The notes beneath the pieces were generated by a model, which was given only the letters and a program-made list of their open reading frames with translations, did not search any database and had not been told where the DNA came from. A program made the translations under genes and the position numbers. From Amphiduros pacificus (Eukaryota; Annelida; Polychaeta; Phyllodocida; Hesionidae): DNA of 64,000 bases. The stretch is taken from NCBI GenBank assembly GCA_949316495.1, contig OX439000.1, positions 8,124,501-8,188,500 on the forward strand, in the 5' to 3' direction. Each line of letters opens with the position of its first letter. Position 1 is the first letter of the stretch. Positions 39,701 to 52,600 of this stretch are shown in pieces.

Positions 39701-42094
39701 AAAGGATATGCATATGTAATATATACTATTGCTTGTCTTACATAAGCAATGATAACCTTATGACTTGAATGATGATTAATCAAGAGGGACCTTGATGTGT
39801 CTGATCTCAAGCACTGAGAGAGCATAGCATATAATATAAGGATAGCGAGATACATGAGGCTGCTGAGGACACATGCCCCTGTCATGAGAAGGGGGTGGGG
39901 CTGATAGATGCCCCATGACAGCTGATATTCTGTTATCTGCCCAGTTCATCCATAGATAGATGAATCACTAAACCCCTCTATATTCTTAACAAATTATATC
40001 TGTGTTTTAATATGAAGGACACCCATACAATTTTACAAGTTTTCTCCAAATGGACCCATTTTTTTAAAGTAAATAAAACTGTTGATTTAGCAGGCAGGGT
40101 ATCGATTATATATAGTATAAATTAGTGGGTTTGCTCAGTTATTTTATTCACACCAGGGTATGTTATCATCAGGTAGACATGTGTATTTCATGATCAAACT
40201 CCCGGGAGAGTGCCACCCTAAATAAACAGGGAGCTGATAACATCAGAGGAGCAGGGATCACCACTACTAGACACTGGTCATATTCTGCAAACCATGGAAA
40301 CATGAGGCATGTAAATACCTGCCGCTGAATTAAACCACCAACACCGCAATCCTCACCACTGACACTCAAATGTTCATCAAGAAAATATATGTGTTGCATA
40401 TAGATCATTAGCAGACTACCATGCCATCTGGTGTCAAAACTCAATTCGTTAAAGTCTTCAAAATTTCTAAGGAAGATAGATCTTACAAGTTATTTGACGG
40501 GTCTCCCCTAGTAGAGAATTTTGTATGATGCTGACCTCTGGTGAGCTGTCCCGTCACCGCACCAGATTGCCCTCATCATTTGTATACTAACATTTTGGGA
40601 GTTGTTGGCAGCCATATGGTCAGTGGACCTGTATTTGTTGAAGCGAGACTGGGTCAGCTCTGGTTAGCTGGTAATCTGATCTGCTTGCATGCATACATGT
40701 GCGTGTGATAAAACTTAGGGGTCATATCAAAATCAAACCTTAATATTACTTCCACAAGGATGACATGCTGTGAATTACACCTCAAACTGTATCACATTCT
40801 AACTTGTGTATGTCCTGAAGCACTCACACAAAGAAACCAGCATCTGTCTTTATCCAGTTTCAAAGAGTAGGGGATTAATACCAGTAGAAGAAAGCAAATA
40901 TACCAAGAAGAAGGGGGAGATAGTGGGACCAGCTGTGCTCACAGTGTTATGAGAAGGGCCCTGCATGACTGCTGCTTGCCAGAATGGGCCACAAGAAGCT
41001 CCTGCAGAGAAGTGAAACACAAACTGGGCCTGTACACTGGCACTGAGATGTGGCTTCGAGCCATAGGACAGGCACATACTTTGTGTGCAAATATCGCTGC
41101 ATCCTCTCATATATATATAACATTGTACCAAATACATCAATTACTGGGTTCGGAAGCTGTACATTTTAGGCATTTCTAACTGATTTCCTTTCTTACTTTT
41201 AACTTATTGTACAGAAAAACATGAATTTAAACTTATCATGGGTATTCCTAAATCATGTCAATATAACATTTATTCAACAAAATATAGCGTTGAGGTGATG
41301 ATGTGAGTTTTAAGTATTTCTTATTGATTTCATTTTGCAGTTTTAACTTTAAATAATAATCATATATAAACTTATCAAGGGTAATTCTATTTCATGTAAT
41401 TATCACATAAATTAAGCAAAATAAAACGTGGATGCAACGGCCAATGGTGAAGTGACCTGAAAGGAAATACAAGTTGAATGGAAATACAAGTTGGTGAATG
41501 TTTGAAGGCGCGTGCCACGCTTTGTGCCCTGACCAGTTAATTGAGAACTCGGTACTGACCAGCATCCTGCGGCTTCTGTTCCCACACTCCATCCTCCACG
41601 TCCCCGGCACCTGGGCTCTCCCCGGGCTGGCCAGCTTCACCGTTGACCGGACCGTCCATGCTGCCTCGTCGCTGCTCTGGGGCGGGAGCTGGTGTCTTGG
41701 AGGGCGGGGTGGCATCAGATGCTGACCCTTTCCCCGCCACACTCTCCCCATCCGCGGCGGCAGGCGCATCCCCGCCGCTGACAACAGTCCCGTTCTCCAT
41801 GTTCTTGCCACTGGGCGAGAGTTGTTGAGCTCTCCCTGGAGAGGTAGAAGTAGAAGCAGGGTCCACAACAGATCCGGGCAAGTACTCCAAGACGTAGGGA
41901 TCTAAGGGCTGCCGCGATCCTCGGGGCCTGATGGAGAGTAGTTTGACGGGTGAATGTTCGCTCTTCCTGCCGAACTCCTTCTCGGCGTCTGGCACCGCAA
42001 GCTCCGCCTCCAAGACTTGGCGGTACTTCGACCCTCTTTCCTTTAAGGAAGTCTTGATGCCTACGTCACGAGCTTTGCGCTCCGGGGTCGCCAT
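17110..42094 (-). CDS. HSPA12A: HSPA12-type Hsp70-like ATPase with giant N-terminal extension (gene level, 3' partial)
   Basis: This gene-level entry has two exons, 42094-41560 and 21713-17110. Both flanking splice sites keep phase 1: GCT G is followed by gtcagt at the donor, and ttccag is followed by GT TCT at the acceptor, rebuilding a GGT glycine codon. Together they encode 1,713 residues. The last 94 residues (about 1620-1713) closely match the start of human HSPA12A/B: the phosphate-1 loop [13 protein letters not shown], then [32 protein letters not shown] and [12 protein letters not shown]12 proteins are atypical Hsp70-family ATPases that lack the usual substrate-binding domain. Vertebrate members have only about 50-60 residues before this loop; here there are about 1,620. 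The remaining roughly 550 residues of the ATPase domain were not recognised in 1-17,109 and probably lie beyond the left edge or in small exons. A versus B paralogue cannot be decided. The family call is strong; the join to exon 1 is an inference from phase and splice sites. Confidence 0.82.
18590..18830 (-). repeat. In-frame 24-bp coding minisatellite (EEPKVEIS)
   Basis: About ten tandem 24-base units in the giant HSPA12 exon encode EEPKVEIS with small changes (L, I or S for P/V; one P for S). The period is a multiple of three, so copy-number change would preserve the frame. Copy number may vary between individuals. Confidence 0.85.
19600..19890 (-). repeat. In-frame 18-bp coding repeat (PEEDTK)
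   Basis: About fifteen degenerate 18-base units encode variants of PEEDTK ([24 protein letters not shown]). They lie between the third and fourth basic modules and decay toward their C-terminal end. Confidence 0.8.
21714..23482 (-). other. Start-proximal part of HSPA12 intron 1 (3' end of the intron)
   Basis: Intronic, AT-rich. It contains an imperfectly placed inverted pair TCGTCAGTAGAA (22876-22887) and TTCTACTGACGA (22919-22930). No gene seen. Confidence 0.55.
23483..25830. repeat. 57/59-bp minisatellite with a 175-bp higher-order unit
   Basis: About 40 units (core gtcaatgctgaggtcagagc, then attactaaatgtaccatcta) lie within HSPA12 intron 1. Units are 59 or 57 bases depending on CA dinucleotides before GTCAATG. 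The variant gctaaggtc recurs at 24681, 24856 and 25031, exactly 175 apart (59+57+59), showing triplet blocks duplicated whole. Confidence 0.97.
25831..27231. other. HSPA12 intron 1 sequence, nothing recognised
   Basis: AT-rich intronic sequence without a recognised feature. Confidence 0.5.
27232..27501. repeat. 14-bp minisatellite
   Basis: About 19 units of atgctgaggccagg, some with CCGGG for CCAGG. The minus-strand frames (Ser/Ala/Trp/Pro/Gln repeats) are artefacts of a 42-base triple period. Confidence 0.96.
27502..32432. other. HSPA12 intron 1 sequence, nothing recognised
   Basis: About 4.9 kb of AT-rich intronic DNA. Open frames are short, lack splice context and resemble no family I know. 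A C-run/A-run low-complexity spot lies at about 31,193-31,216. Confidence 0.5.
32433..33412 (+). mobile_element. Composite tRNA-derived SINE locus (two heads, about six tail monomers)
   Basis: Two tRNA-like heads (32433-32500 and 32911-32976) show an A box (TGGCTCAGTGGGTAAG, TGGCTCAGTGGTTAAG) and a B box (GGTTCGATTCC, GGTTCGAATCC). Each is followed by about 120-base monomers opening with TGAAATCTTCAT. Monomers begin near 32528, 32648, 32994, 33112, 33238 and 33360. Each has a GCATGTCAGAACATATAGAA-like middle and a GCAAACATAGAAAATATGAA-like end. A pyrimidine-rich microsatellite (about 32,718-32,788) interrupts the second monomer. The heads are pol III promoter-like; there is no CCA end or clean cloverleaf, so these are not functional tRNA genes. 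Confidence 0.85.
33413..36420. other. HSPA12 intron 1 sequence, nothing recognised
   Basis: AT-rich intronic sequence with chance open frames only. Confidence 0.5.
36421..36630. repeat. 20-bp minisatellite
   Basis: Ten units of agcagagtttgctatctttt, with one 9-base interruption (about 36,481-36,490) and one TTGT variant. Highly uniform, hence young. Confidence 0.96.
36631..41559. other. 5' part of HSPA12 intron 1
   Basis: Intronic. Apart from the candidate plus-strand exon at 37,051-37,199 and one CTCF-like half motif (GCCATCTGGTG, 40423-40433), nothing is recognised. Confidence 0.5.
37051..37199 (+). CDS. Candidate plus-strand exon inside HSPA12 intron 1
   Basis: A stretch open in one frame lies between a plausible acceptor (ttttccttcaag) and a strong donor (CTGGAG/gtaagg). 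It would encode about 49 residues, including [20 protein letters not shown] and VEWNPLE. The composition is protein-like and the DNA is less AT-rich than its flanks. No partner exon was found and no family recognised. It could be a nested gene's exon, a pseudo-exon or chance. Confidence 0.2.
41560..42094 (-). CDS. HSPA12A: First coding exon of the HSPA12-like gene
   Basis: The exon encodes 178 residues plus one base. The start ATG sits in a good context (GGCGATGG) and the protein begins [20 protein letters not shown]. Residues 1-70 are basic and contain a possible conserved block ([20 protein letters not shown]). Residues 75-178 are rich in G, A, P, S and E and look disordered. The exon is clearly more GC- and CpG-rich than its AT-rich surroundings, as expected of a promoter-proximal exon. 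The donor CTG/gtcagt is acceptable but not ideal. Reading on past it would give only a few residues before a stop. I recognise no domain. The link to the 21.7-kb exon rests on matching phase 1 and the lack of any better partner between them. Confidence 0.68.
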
Positions 42095-43520
<1,426 letters not shown>

Positions 43521-43870
43521 GATGTGGCTCAGTTGGTCAGACATCTGTCACCCATGTTAAAGGTCTGGGGTTCGAATTCCGTTTGGGACAAGTAGTTATT
43601 TCATGCTGAAAATGAAATCTTCATGCTGGGGCTTTATTTCAGTGGCATGTCAGAACATTTGAAACTGAATTATTTTTTGCAAAGGCAGAAAATATGAAAA
43701 ATAATGATTTTTTACTGATTAAATACTGGTGTTATATTTGAGCGATATGCATGTCAGAAGATTGAAAATCGATATGTTTATTGGCAATTGTAGAATATCC
43801 AAAAAACAATGACTTTATGCAGAAAACATAGATGAAATCTTCATATTGTGGTTTTGTTTAAGGGATATTG
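43521..43870 (+). mobile_element. Second copy of the composite tRNA-derived SINE
   Basis: The tRNA-like head at 43521-43590 has TGTGGCTCAGTTGGTCAG (A box) and GGTTCGAATTCC (B box). It is followed by monomers starting with TGAAATCTTCAT at about 43,612 and 43,833, with a degenerate monomer start between them. The monomers are the same as at 32.4-33.4 kb, including GCATGTCAGAA and GAAAATATGAAAAATAATGA. Confidence 0.82.
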
Positions 43871-46336
43871 GAGCTCAGACATGTTTGCAAATAAGCTGTA
43901 ACACGAAGGCTATAAAGCTGATGATTTCAAGATTTAATAATGGATTTTATACTTCAAGAAAGTTGGCCATTATCAAAGCTCAAGCATGTACTTGTACAGA
44001 TACATGTGGACGTGAAGTGTGGATCTGGATATTTATTTTACCGAATCTTTGAAATCCAAACACCAGGTGGCACAAACATAAGCCTTTCCTCCTGGTGTCA
44101 AAGTTACTCGTGTAAGGATTTATATGGACAGTGCTGCCCTCTTCATTCCTTGTTATGTATGCCCTAGTGCCACCTGTTAGTGAACTTGCACCGCCCAAAT
44201 ATACTTCCAGGCCTCAGGATGAAAGACATTGATATGGTATCCCAATAACTTAATGTCCTATTTTCAATCACAGCATTATATCATCAGATAATTCTTTCAG
44301 ATAAATATTTTGTAAGATAGATTTCTTTCTGGCATTATGGGTACATAGACAAAGTCAGGAATGGAAAATTGCTGGTCAGATTAGAGATGGCATTCACAGA
44401 TAAAGCAGTGAAAAAGTATCAATCCTCATAGTTGCATGCATCAGTATTTTACATTTTTGTCAAATGGGATCTATGATCTATTTATAGAATTAGTTACCAG
44501 TATGTATTGTTAGGGGCGTCAGCTGTGCTTAAATGTTTTTTTCTTCAAAGGGAAGACTGAACTTTTTGTTTTACTCAAAATATTTTTTTTCCTCCATTAC
44601 CTCAGAGATTCAGGTTGATGCAGACAGGGGTAATTAATGTGGTGATTGTCTGGCGAAGAGATTATTATATTTCATATTTGTATCATCTATGGTGTAGGTG
44701 GCAGCACTTAAGCACAAATAATTCATATTGGTGGATGAATTATTGTCAATTTCCTTTATGTAAGGCCAAAATTCTATTGAAAATAAATTCATGACAATAT
44801 TTTTCATTGTAAAATTTATTAATCATATTCAACAAAACTGTACATTATATGAACACACATAAATACTTGAAACTTCAATTATTATCTTATACCTTGATGA
44901 CTTTCTGCAAACAGTTTAAACTTTACAAATATTTTTCAATTTCACTTTGAAATTTCTACCAGCTTGACTGAGGTTCAGATCCCTCTTACAAGGAAGTATG
45001 GACCCTCACAGCATAAAAAAGTTACAATGTCAAATTAAAAGACATCAATGCCTCAAAGAAAACTAGAATGCTGTGATTTATGTTTTATGATACCTGGGTT
45101 ATAATTGCATGCTGATATATTTGTGACTTTCTATAGATTTGACAAAATAATTGATTTTGTTATAACATGAAAACATATCCTGTTTGTTACAACATGGAAT
45201 ATTTTCATTGATAGTTTATACTCTGCATATAAATTAAGATGAAGCTTTCCACAGACTTGTACATACTGTGTCAAACATTGTAAATGCTATATAATATTAA
45301 CCAAGGATTAATACAGCTTTGGCAGTTACACAACAGTATGTCCTCTATGATACATATTCTACAGAAATAGATGCCCATTTGATAATATTTATCCCTTTGG
45401 ATTTTTCACAGATTTCTGATATACAGTACAATAATAAATAAATACAATGCTTTTGGATTATAAAATTATATTGATACCTTCATTTCAGCATTTTGACACA
45501 TTTTGTCCAGCAAAAATAGTTAACTGGTGAAGAAGCTATTTTGATTATTTGCAATAATTATGTTCAGCAATTTGTTTTTAAAGCACCTTTACAGAGAATA
45601 AATAAGCTTATATCTTAACAGCATTATTGCTATGGTTATAATGGAAGAAGCAATTCTGCTCTGAACTAAACATAATATGTCTCAGAAAACAGACCTGTCA
45701 GCCCAGATTGCATCTATAGGCCCCCTGCCAATCTCTCCGACCAACGATTAAATATAGTGGAGTTGTACAGTTCTGGTTCCGGCAAAGTTGTACAGTTCCG
45801 GTGTGTACTTTTCAATGAGGAAAAAAAAACAACATGGAGATCGGCAATCGGCCTATGTAAACATATCTAATCTCATCCTCTTTGTAACTGTTGCTTATGT
45901 GAAAGTAAATCAAAATGTATGAAAACCCTATCTACTGCAATATCCCTGTCAGCTATTTGATGGATAACTGTGTATACTACTGACTATAGAAACTCTTTTC
46001 TTTCTTACACATAATTCACTTGGAAATATACTACATATGTGTGAAAAATATAATATCATTAAGAAAAATCAAATATGGATCATAAGTTACATATTTTTGT
46101 GGAATATACAAATAAGATAATCAATGTATGTTGCAAATAGTCAGTCAACTCCCACTGTGGCAGAAATCATCATGAACTTCTTGTTTGTATATATTCACTT
46201 GAACCATAAATTTGACAATGTTTGGTTGGGAGATGACGAGCCATTCAGGCAGCCATCCCAGCAGTGCACAGCTTCATATTAATACCGTAGAACTACCAAT
46301 AATCTATGAATCAAAACAGGAGGAGTGTTGCAATCA
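43871..46336. other. Intergenic/3' UTR stretch downstream of the SPATA18-like gene
   Basis: AT-rich. It contains GTGCCACCTGGTG on the minus strand (44061-44073, CTCF-like) and a minus-strand AATAAA at 44815-44820. A short direct repeat (GTTGTACAGTTC) lies near 45,763-45,800. No coding sequence recognised. Confidence 0.5.
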
Positions 46337-46621
46337 TCACGTGATGACCACTCCTTTCTGAACACAAGGTCCATTCTCACCCTCCAAGAGGGCTGGCCAC
46401 AGGACTGACCGGATCTGCTTAGCGTCTGGATCAGAGGTGTGAAAGCGAGTGTGATAATCCACGTCAAACTGGCGACAGTCATAGTCCACAATGAGAGGAG
46501 GGTTTTGTGATACTAGCGACCATGCTATGCGGACACATTCCTCGATGTAACTCTTGAGGGCTGCGCAGTTCTTGAGGCTAGGATAGTCGTACAGGGTGGC
46601 CCACACTTGATTACAAACCTC
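46337..46621 (-). CDS. SPATA18: SPATA18-like terminal exon
   Basis: It opens after gtatttcag with GAG GTT TGT in phase 0 and ends in TGA. It encodes the C-terminal part of the MIEAP-family domain, including SYIEECVRIAWSL, NPPLIVDY and VLWPALLEGENG. The nearest canonical poly(A) signal on this strand is at 44,815-44,820, which would imply a 3' UTR of about 1.5 kb. Confidence 0.9.
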   Translation of the reverse strand, partial: EVCNQVWATLYDYPSLKNCAALKSYIEECVRIAWSLVSQNPPLIVDYDCRQFDVDYHTRFHTSDPDAKQIRSVLWPALLEGENGPCVQKGVVIT

Positions 46622-49600
46622 CTGAAATACACAAAACATTTCTTTATATCAATTTTTGGCAGCTTTAGAGCAGCTTCTTTTACAAAACTGTTTTTTTATG
46701 GATCATATCTGATTTTATCTTATGATGGTGGTATTTATGCACAACCACATGTAATTATACAAAAACATTCTCAACTCTTCCCCAAAAGCTTTTAATATGG
46801 ACCTTTTTTTTTGCCAATCATTTATGTATAATTAAAAATATCGGTCATCAAGGTGACTGTTAAAATGCAAAATTGGTTCATTAAAGAGTTTAAGTAGAAT
46901 GTTTAAAGGAGCAGCCTTGCTAAATGCCTTGACATACACACCGGATACACAGACTGACATAGTGTCAACCATACCCTTACTCACCTCCATCATTTAGCTA
47001 TGAGTAAAAAAGATTAAGAAATGTTCTTGTCCCTGTTAAGATGGAATAATATTCTTGAAATCCACTCAAGAGGAACTAAGGTGGAAAACTGCCAGACTAA
47101 AGGAAGTTCTGCATATTCTGGAAAAGCTTGTGTATCAATATATAAGATGAGTAAGATACAAACCTCTGAAGATGCAGAGATATCAAACTTCTCCACAGTT
47201 TTCCTCAGATATATTGTGATCATATCATCCAACTCTTTGCCCATAGTTGTCATGGGGTCTGTGTCTGTGGGGTTTTTGGTTTCAGGAAGACACAACATTT
47301 GGCGTATTTTGTGACGTAATTGTCTTTGATTTTGTTGAGCTGATCGGAAGGCGAGCTGAAATCAAATAAATGGAGATATATTCATTCAATCTGGATTAGA
47401 ACTCAATAATAATTACAACAAAATCTTTTGAAGAAAAATTAAAACAGAAATAAATGGCCATACCACAATAACAGAAAATAGGAGTTTTCCTTTCAGGTCA
47501 TCAAATTCGGCCATTTCTGGCAGCTCATCCAGTGCATCAAATGCATCTAATCTGGTCTGAGAGTACAAGTTTCCATAGCGACGCACCAGCTGTGAAGGCC
47601 GATTCTCACCCAAACTGAGGTCCTCAAACTTTGAACCCCTTTCCAGCTGCTTCTGGGCTTGTTCAGATAATCTGTAAGTATGATGTTTGAATCATATAAT
47701 GCATTTCTGGTTTCTTATAAATGCACCGCTAAAAAAAACATTTGTTTGTTTAAAATCCAGGGGACAGCATTGTAGATGTGGTCGGCAGTACCACCCATTG
47801 CTTTTATGAGTAATTTTTGTGCAATAAAAAGATTGCAAGAACAGCTGATTGAAACAAACAATGTCAATGATATTCGGCCAACAAAAATCAGAGTGATTGA
47901 CATTATTAACATTATCATATCATAAGAGTTTGTGTTCAGTGTAATCGCATGCATTTTCCTGTCATTATAGCTGTAACAGTGGGGGAAGTGTATCGCCTAC
48001 CTGTCCCTGAGGACCTTCTCCCGTTCCTGCATCTTGGTGATGGTCTCTCGGCATCGCACCAGCTCCTTCTTCAGGGTGTGTACCTCATTGCGCAGGAGGT
48101 CGACCTCAGCCAGGCTGCCCACGCTGTCCCCGGGCAGCAGCGACACCGAGGAGTTCTGCAGCACCGTGCCATTGGTCCGGGAGACCGGGATTGTCGTGCT
48201 GTTATTATTGGTGGCATACCGGATGTCTGGAGTACTCGCACCTTCACACAAAAGTCATCAATGAACACATTATACTCAAACTAGTGGTGCAATACTACTA
48301 AAATTTTCAAAATTGATTTACCTTTTGAAAAAAAATGTTTATAAAGATTGATCAAATAATTTGGCAATGCCATCTTGGGAATTGAAAAGCACGTAATTTT
48401 ACTACTGTGGTGAGAATCCAGCGAAGCAGCAGGCAATGATTTGATTTATTTGTATCTCACTTACTTAAATTTATCATATTAGCACTGTAGCAATATATGC
48501 TAGGTTTGGTGAGAGTTGGTGCTGGTAATAGTGGTATATGAAGTGTGAGTTTGCTTCCACCACATTTAAATGGGAAAATATCACATAGAAATCACAATAA
48601 TAATACTGCACAGAGCTTGTTGATAATGCTATGGATTTTTTCATTTAAGGATAAACAACACAAAGCCATGAACCAAAGCATTAATTTATATAGGTAGACA
48701 CCACCAGTAATATATATCGCAGTGAGGGAATTGCACAAAATAAATAGTGAATTTTGCTTCTTTCTGCATACCTTGCCTTCTGTTCCTGAGAAAGTCTGAA
48801 GAACAAAAGTACAATCTGAACTTTCTGCCAATCTGGGTGCTGATACATCATAACATTCAAACTGTGCCCAATTTGGTCTTATATTTAAAGGCATCACGAT
48901 TAACAATGTTATCACAATAATGTCATAAAGCAAACTGAAAATGATGCAAGATGTTAAATTCTTTAATGACACTTAATGCTACTTACTTGGTATTCCTAGA
49001 CCTCCTTTAGATTTGCTGATGTTGTTGATCTGTGTCTGGCTGCCATGGTTACCATCAACCCCAGACTGGGCACTACTGCTTGCTGAAAACATTAAAAAAA
49101 ATAATATCTTGCATTTGATCTGTTTTGAAAAACATAAAGTGCAATATTTGTGTCAAGGAAGACAGACAGAAGTATGAGCCAAGAAGCAGATCACATAGTT
49201 TCTCCACAGCTTCAAGGTATAAAATGTGAAACATCCGGTCTTATCATATGGGTGAACAAATGATATCATTCTGATTCTCTGGGAAATGTGACCCACTTCA
49301 TACCCCACAAGACCTTGACCAAATAACAAGCAACTCTGGAGTAAAAAAAATGCACATCAAGATTTCTCGCCTAATAGTTTGTAAATAGATAAATAAACCT
49401 ATTAATTGCCAATTTCCTTGCTTGTTAAATGTGCCAACACATTGAGACAAAGAATTGAAGGGTCCCAAACTGAACCTGTCAGCAGCAAATATGCCGAATC
49501 ATACAAAGGCAACATTGTGCATTAAGAGTAGAACTTTTACATTTGAAACAACACATCTCATGTAAACATGACCAGTAAGATACACAAATACGATACACAA

Positions 49601-52600
49601 ATACGCCTGTCTCATAATATATGTGATGCATGGCTCCTTCCCAAAACCAACAAGTGGCTGCTTCCAGAAGGAACTGACCAAAAAGACACATGGACAATTT
49701 TTGTCATATTTTTACACTGCAAGTCAACTACAAAGATGTCTGTCAGAGGTAAATCTTTCTCAGTCTCCCTCCCTAACATAACTATCTAGGCTTCCCACTG
49801 GACATCAGCAGCAAAATTAGTTGCCAAGTTGAGCCACAAAATAACAAGGGATGATGGCCTGAAATTGCAAGGTACAGGGCAACCAAAATTAACCTAATTA
49901 AATTGCTTCTTGAGCTCATTTTGACCCTCAAATTTAGCAGCACCACAGATTTATTTCATGTTGTTTTATATTTAAAACATAGAATTTGGATGATTTTTTC
50001 TTTTTGAGCCACTAAAACTCCCAACATTTTGCTGGCCAATTGGACCACTACAGCAAAGAATTTGAATGGCCAAATGAAGGATCTAGTGGTCCCAAGCCAG
50101 TGTTTATGTCTGAATATTTGCCTGACAGGAAGACCTACCTCAGTTTCCTACCCTTATCAGATTTATCATATCCTTCACAGAGGTAGATACCCCCAGGACC
50201 GCATAAAGACATGAGTTCCTGATACCCCCCAACATAACTATTACAGAAAATTTGTATTGACACAGAAGTATATATACTATGACAACCCAAAAGACCTAAA
50301 AGCATTTGATTATGCAACTTGATATATGTATTCCTGGAGCAGATCTCTACAATACCCTAATCATCCCGCCTGTCATATCTATGCTCATCTTTGTGGCCTT
50401 GACTATTTATTTTTGTTTAGAGTCAGTACAAGTTCAGATCAATATCTATCACAATGTCTGGCTGTGTTATAATAACATTCTGATATCAGCTGTAGTCATC
50501 CTTAAAAACCTGTTTACTTTATAGTTTATAGTATAAATATTATTCGAGCAGTGACAGCCAAATGATGTTTTTTCACCATGTGCTAGCAACATAGCCGAAG
50601 GATTTATTTAATTGTCTTTGGCAACACACAAAATTGTTGCACCTAAGGCTTCATCATAATTCTCTTTTTTCCAACCTTCATTATTTAACAGATTAAAATG
50701 TTTACACTTCTTTAATTGACATGTTTACACAAACCAATTTGTCGACATAGTGAGGAAGATGCAGATATATTACCACTGATAAAAAAATAAACCCTCCATT
50801 TATCTCTTTCCTGTAACACATTTGATACCAAAATAATTCTCTTCCATCATTCCATGGTATGCCACCTTTTCCCTCTAGAGGGCGGCAATCATCAAGTGAC
50901 CTGTGTGTTTTGCCTCTGGGGTGGGGGAGACCTGTGCCACTACTTGACCTAAATCATTTTTCTTTCCGGCCTCAAGCGCTGGTGTCAGCAAAAAGTAGTA
51001 ATTCTTGCCAGACAGATAAGATGTGGTCAAAGAGGCAATCTCCTCTCACAACATGCCCTGCTTACAAGATATGTTATCCGCCAGGCATACTTTTTGTCAG
51101 CCAATTAGGAAAGGCAATGCATTATTCTGAGGCAAAGTCAGCAGTGGTTCTCTACCCCATGGATAAACCTTGTGGTTACAGGTGAATCAATAACCTGGCC
51201 TGTACAGTTCACAATATCTGCCCATACAGTTCACAATATCTGCCCATACAGTTCACAATGTCTGCCCATAAAGTTCACAATGCCTGTATTCAACAATGCC
51301 CGTTCAGCATGCTAGGCATGGGTAGTGTATGCTCTGCCTGGATAGTTCAGCATGCCTGGCATGGGTAGTTCTGTATGCTCTGCCTGGATAGTTCAGCATG
51401 CCTGGCATGGGTAGTTCTGTTTACTCTGCCTGGATAGTTCAGCATGCCTGGCATGGGTAGTTCTGTATGCTCTGCCTGGATAGTTCAGCATGCCTGGCAT
51501 GGGTAGTTCTGTATGCTCTGCCTGGATAGTTCAGCATGCCTGGCATGGGTAGTTCTGTATGCTCTGCCTGGATAGTTCAGCATGCCTGGCATGGGTAGTT
51601 CTGTATGCTCTGCCTGGATAGTTCAGCATGCCTGGCATGGGTAGTTCTGTTTACTCATAGTTGGATAGTTCAGCATGCCTGGATAGTTCAGCATGCATAG
51701 ACTGGATAGTTCAGAGTGCCAAGACTGGTGATTTCATTATGCCCTGGGTAGTTCAGCATGGCCAGCCTGGGTAGTTCAGAATGTCTGGCTTAGATAGTTC
51801 ATCATGCCAAGATTGGATAGTTCCGCATGCTGAGACTGGGTAGTTCAGTATACGAAGCCTGGATAGTGCAGATTTCCTGGCCTGGATAGTTCAACATACC
51901 TGGCCTGACTCAGAGAGTATGGCATGTCCAGAAATAACAAACTATTCAGACTGACATGACCTTTACAAGCTGTTCAATCACAATTTGTATTTCACATTTC
52001 CCCTGTAATAATAAGATCAGATAGGCTCATAATGCCTAAATAACATAGGATCCTTACCAAGATTCAACATAAACATAAACTTTTTATCATTTTATAAGTG
52101 ATGACTGGCAATCTCAAAAATCCATAAACTTTTTCCCAAAATTTAGTTATAAGCAAACATTTATTTTGCACAATGCACAACTGTGTCAGAATGATAGGAG
52201 CTGGGACAGACAGATGAGATGCCCACTTCAAAAAATTCCAAAAGTTATCAACTCACTAAAAATGTATTTATGAGGAGGTCCAGATCTCGATAATATAAAA
52301 CATATTTGTGATTCTTGTACTATGCAGTATCCAGGTCAGACAGCCACAATATGAGCAGTACAATCCCCAGGACAAGACTGAAATCGGATCCAACTTACAT
52401 GATTAAAAGACATTTTTTCACTGATTGATAATTCTGAGGTAAATAAATGCTATGAAAGCCTTGCCATGAACACATGATAAATATCTCAAACTAATAACTT
52501 CTTGGTAGATGTACATTCTTTTGCACATGACCAGAATGCCCAACAAACATTGCTATATTTTTATCAATTTCTATTTTTTTTTCAATAAATTTCCTCAGTG

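Noticed and set aside
47949-48284. Plus-strand 111-codon open frame
   Set aside because: Antisense to SPATA18-like exon 3, which has matching phases on both sides.
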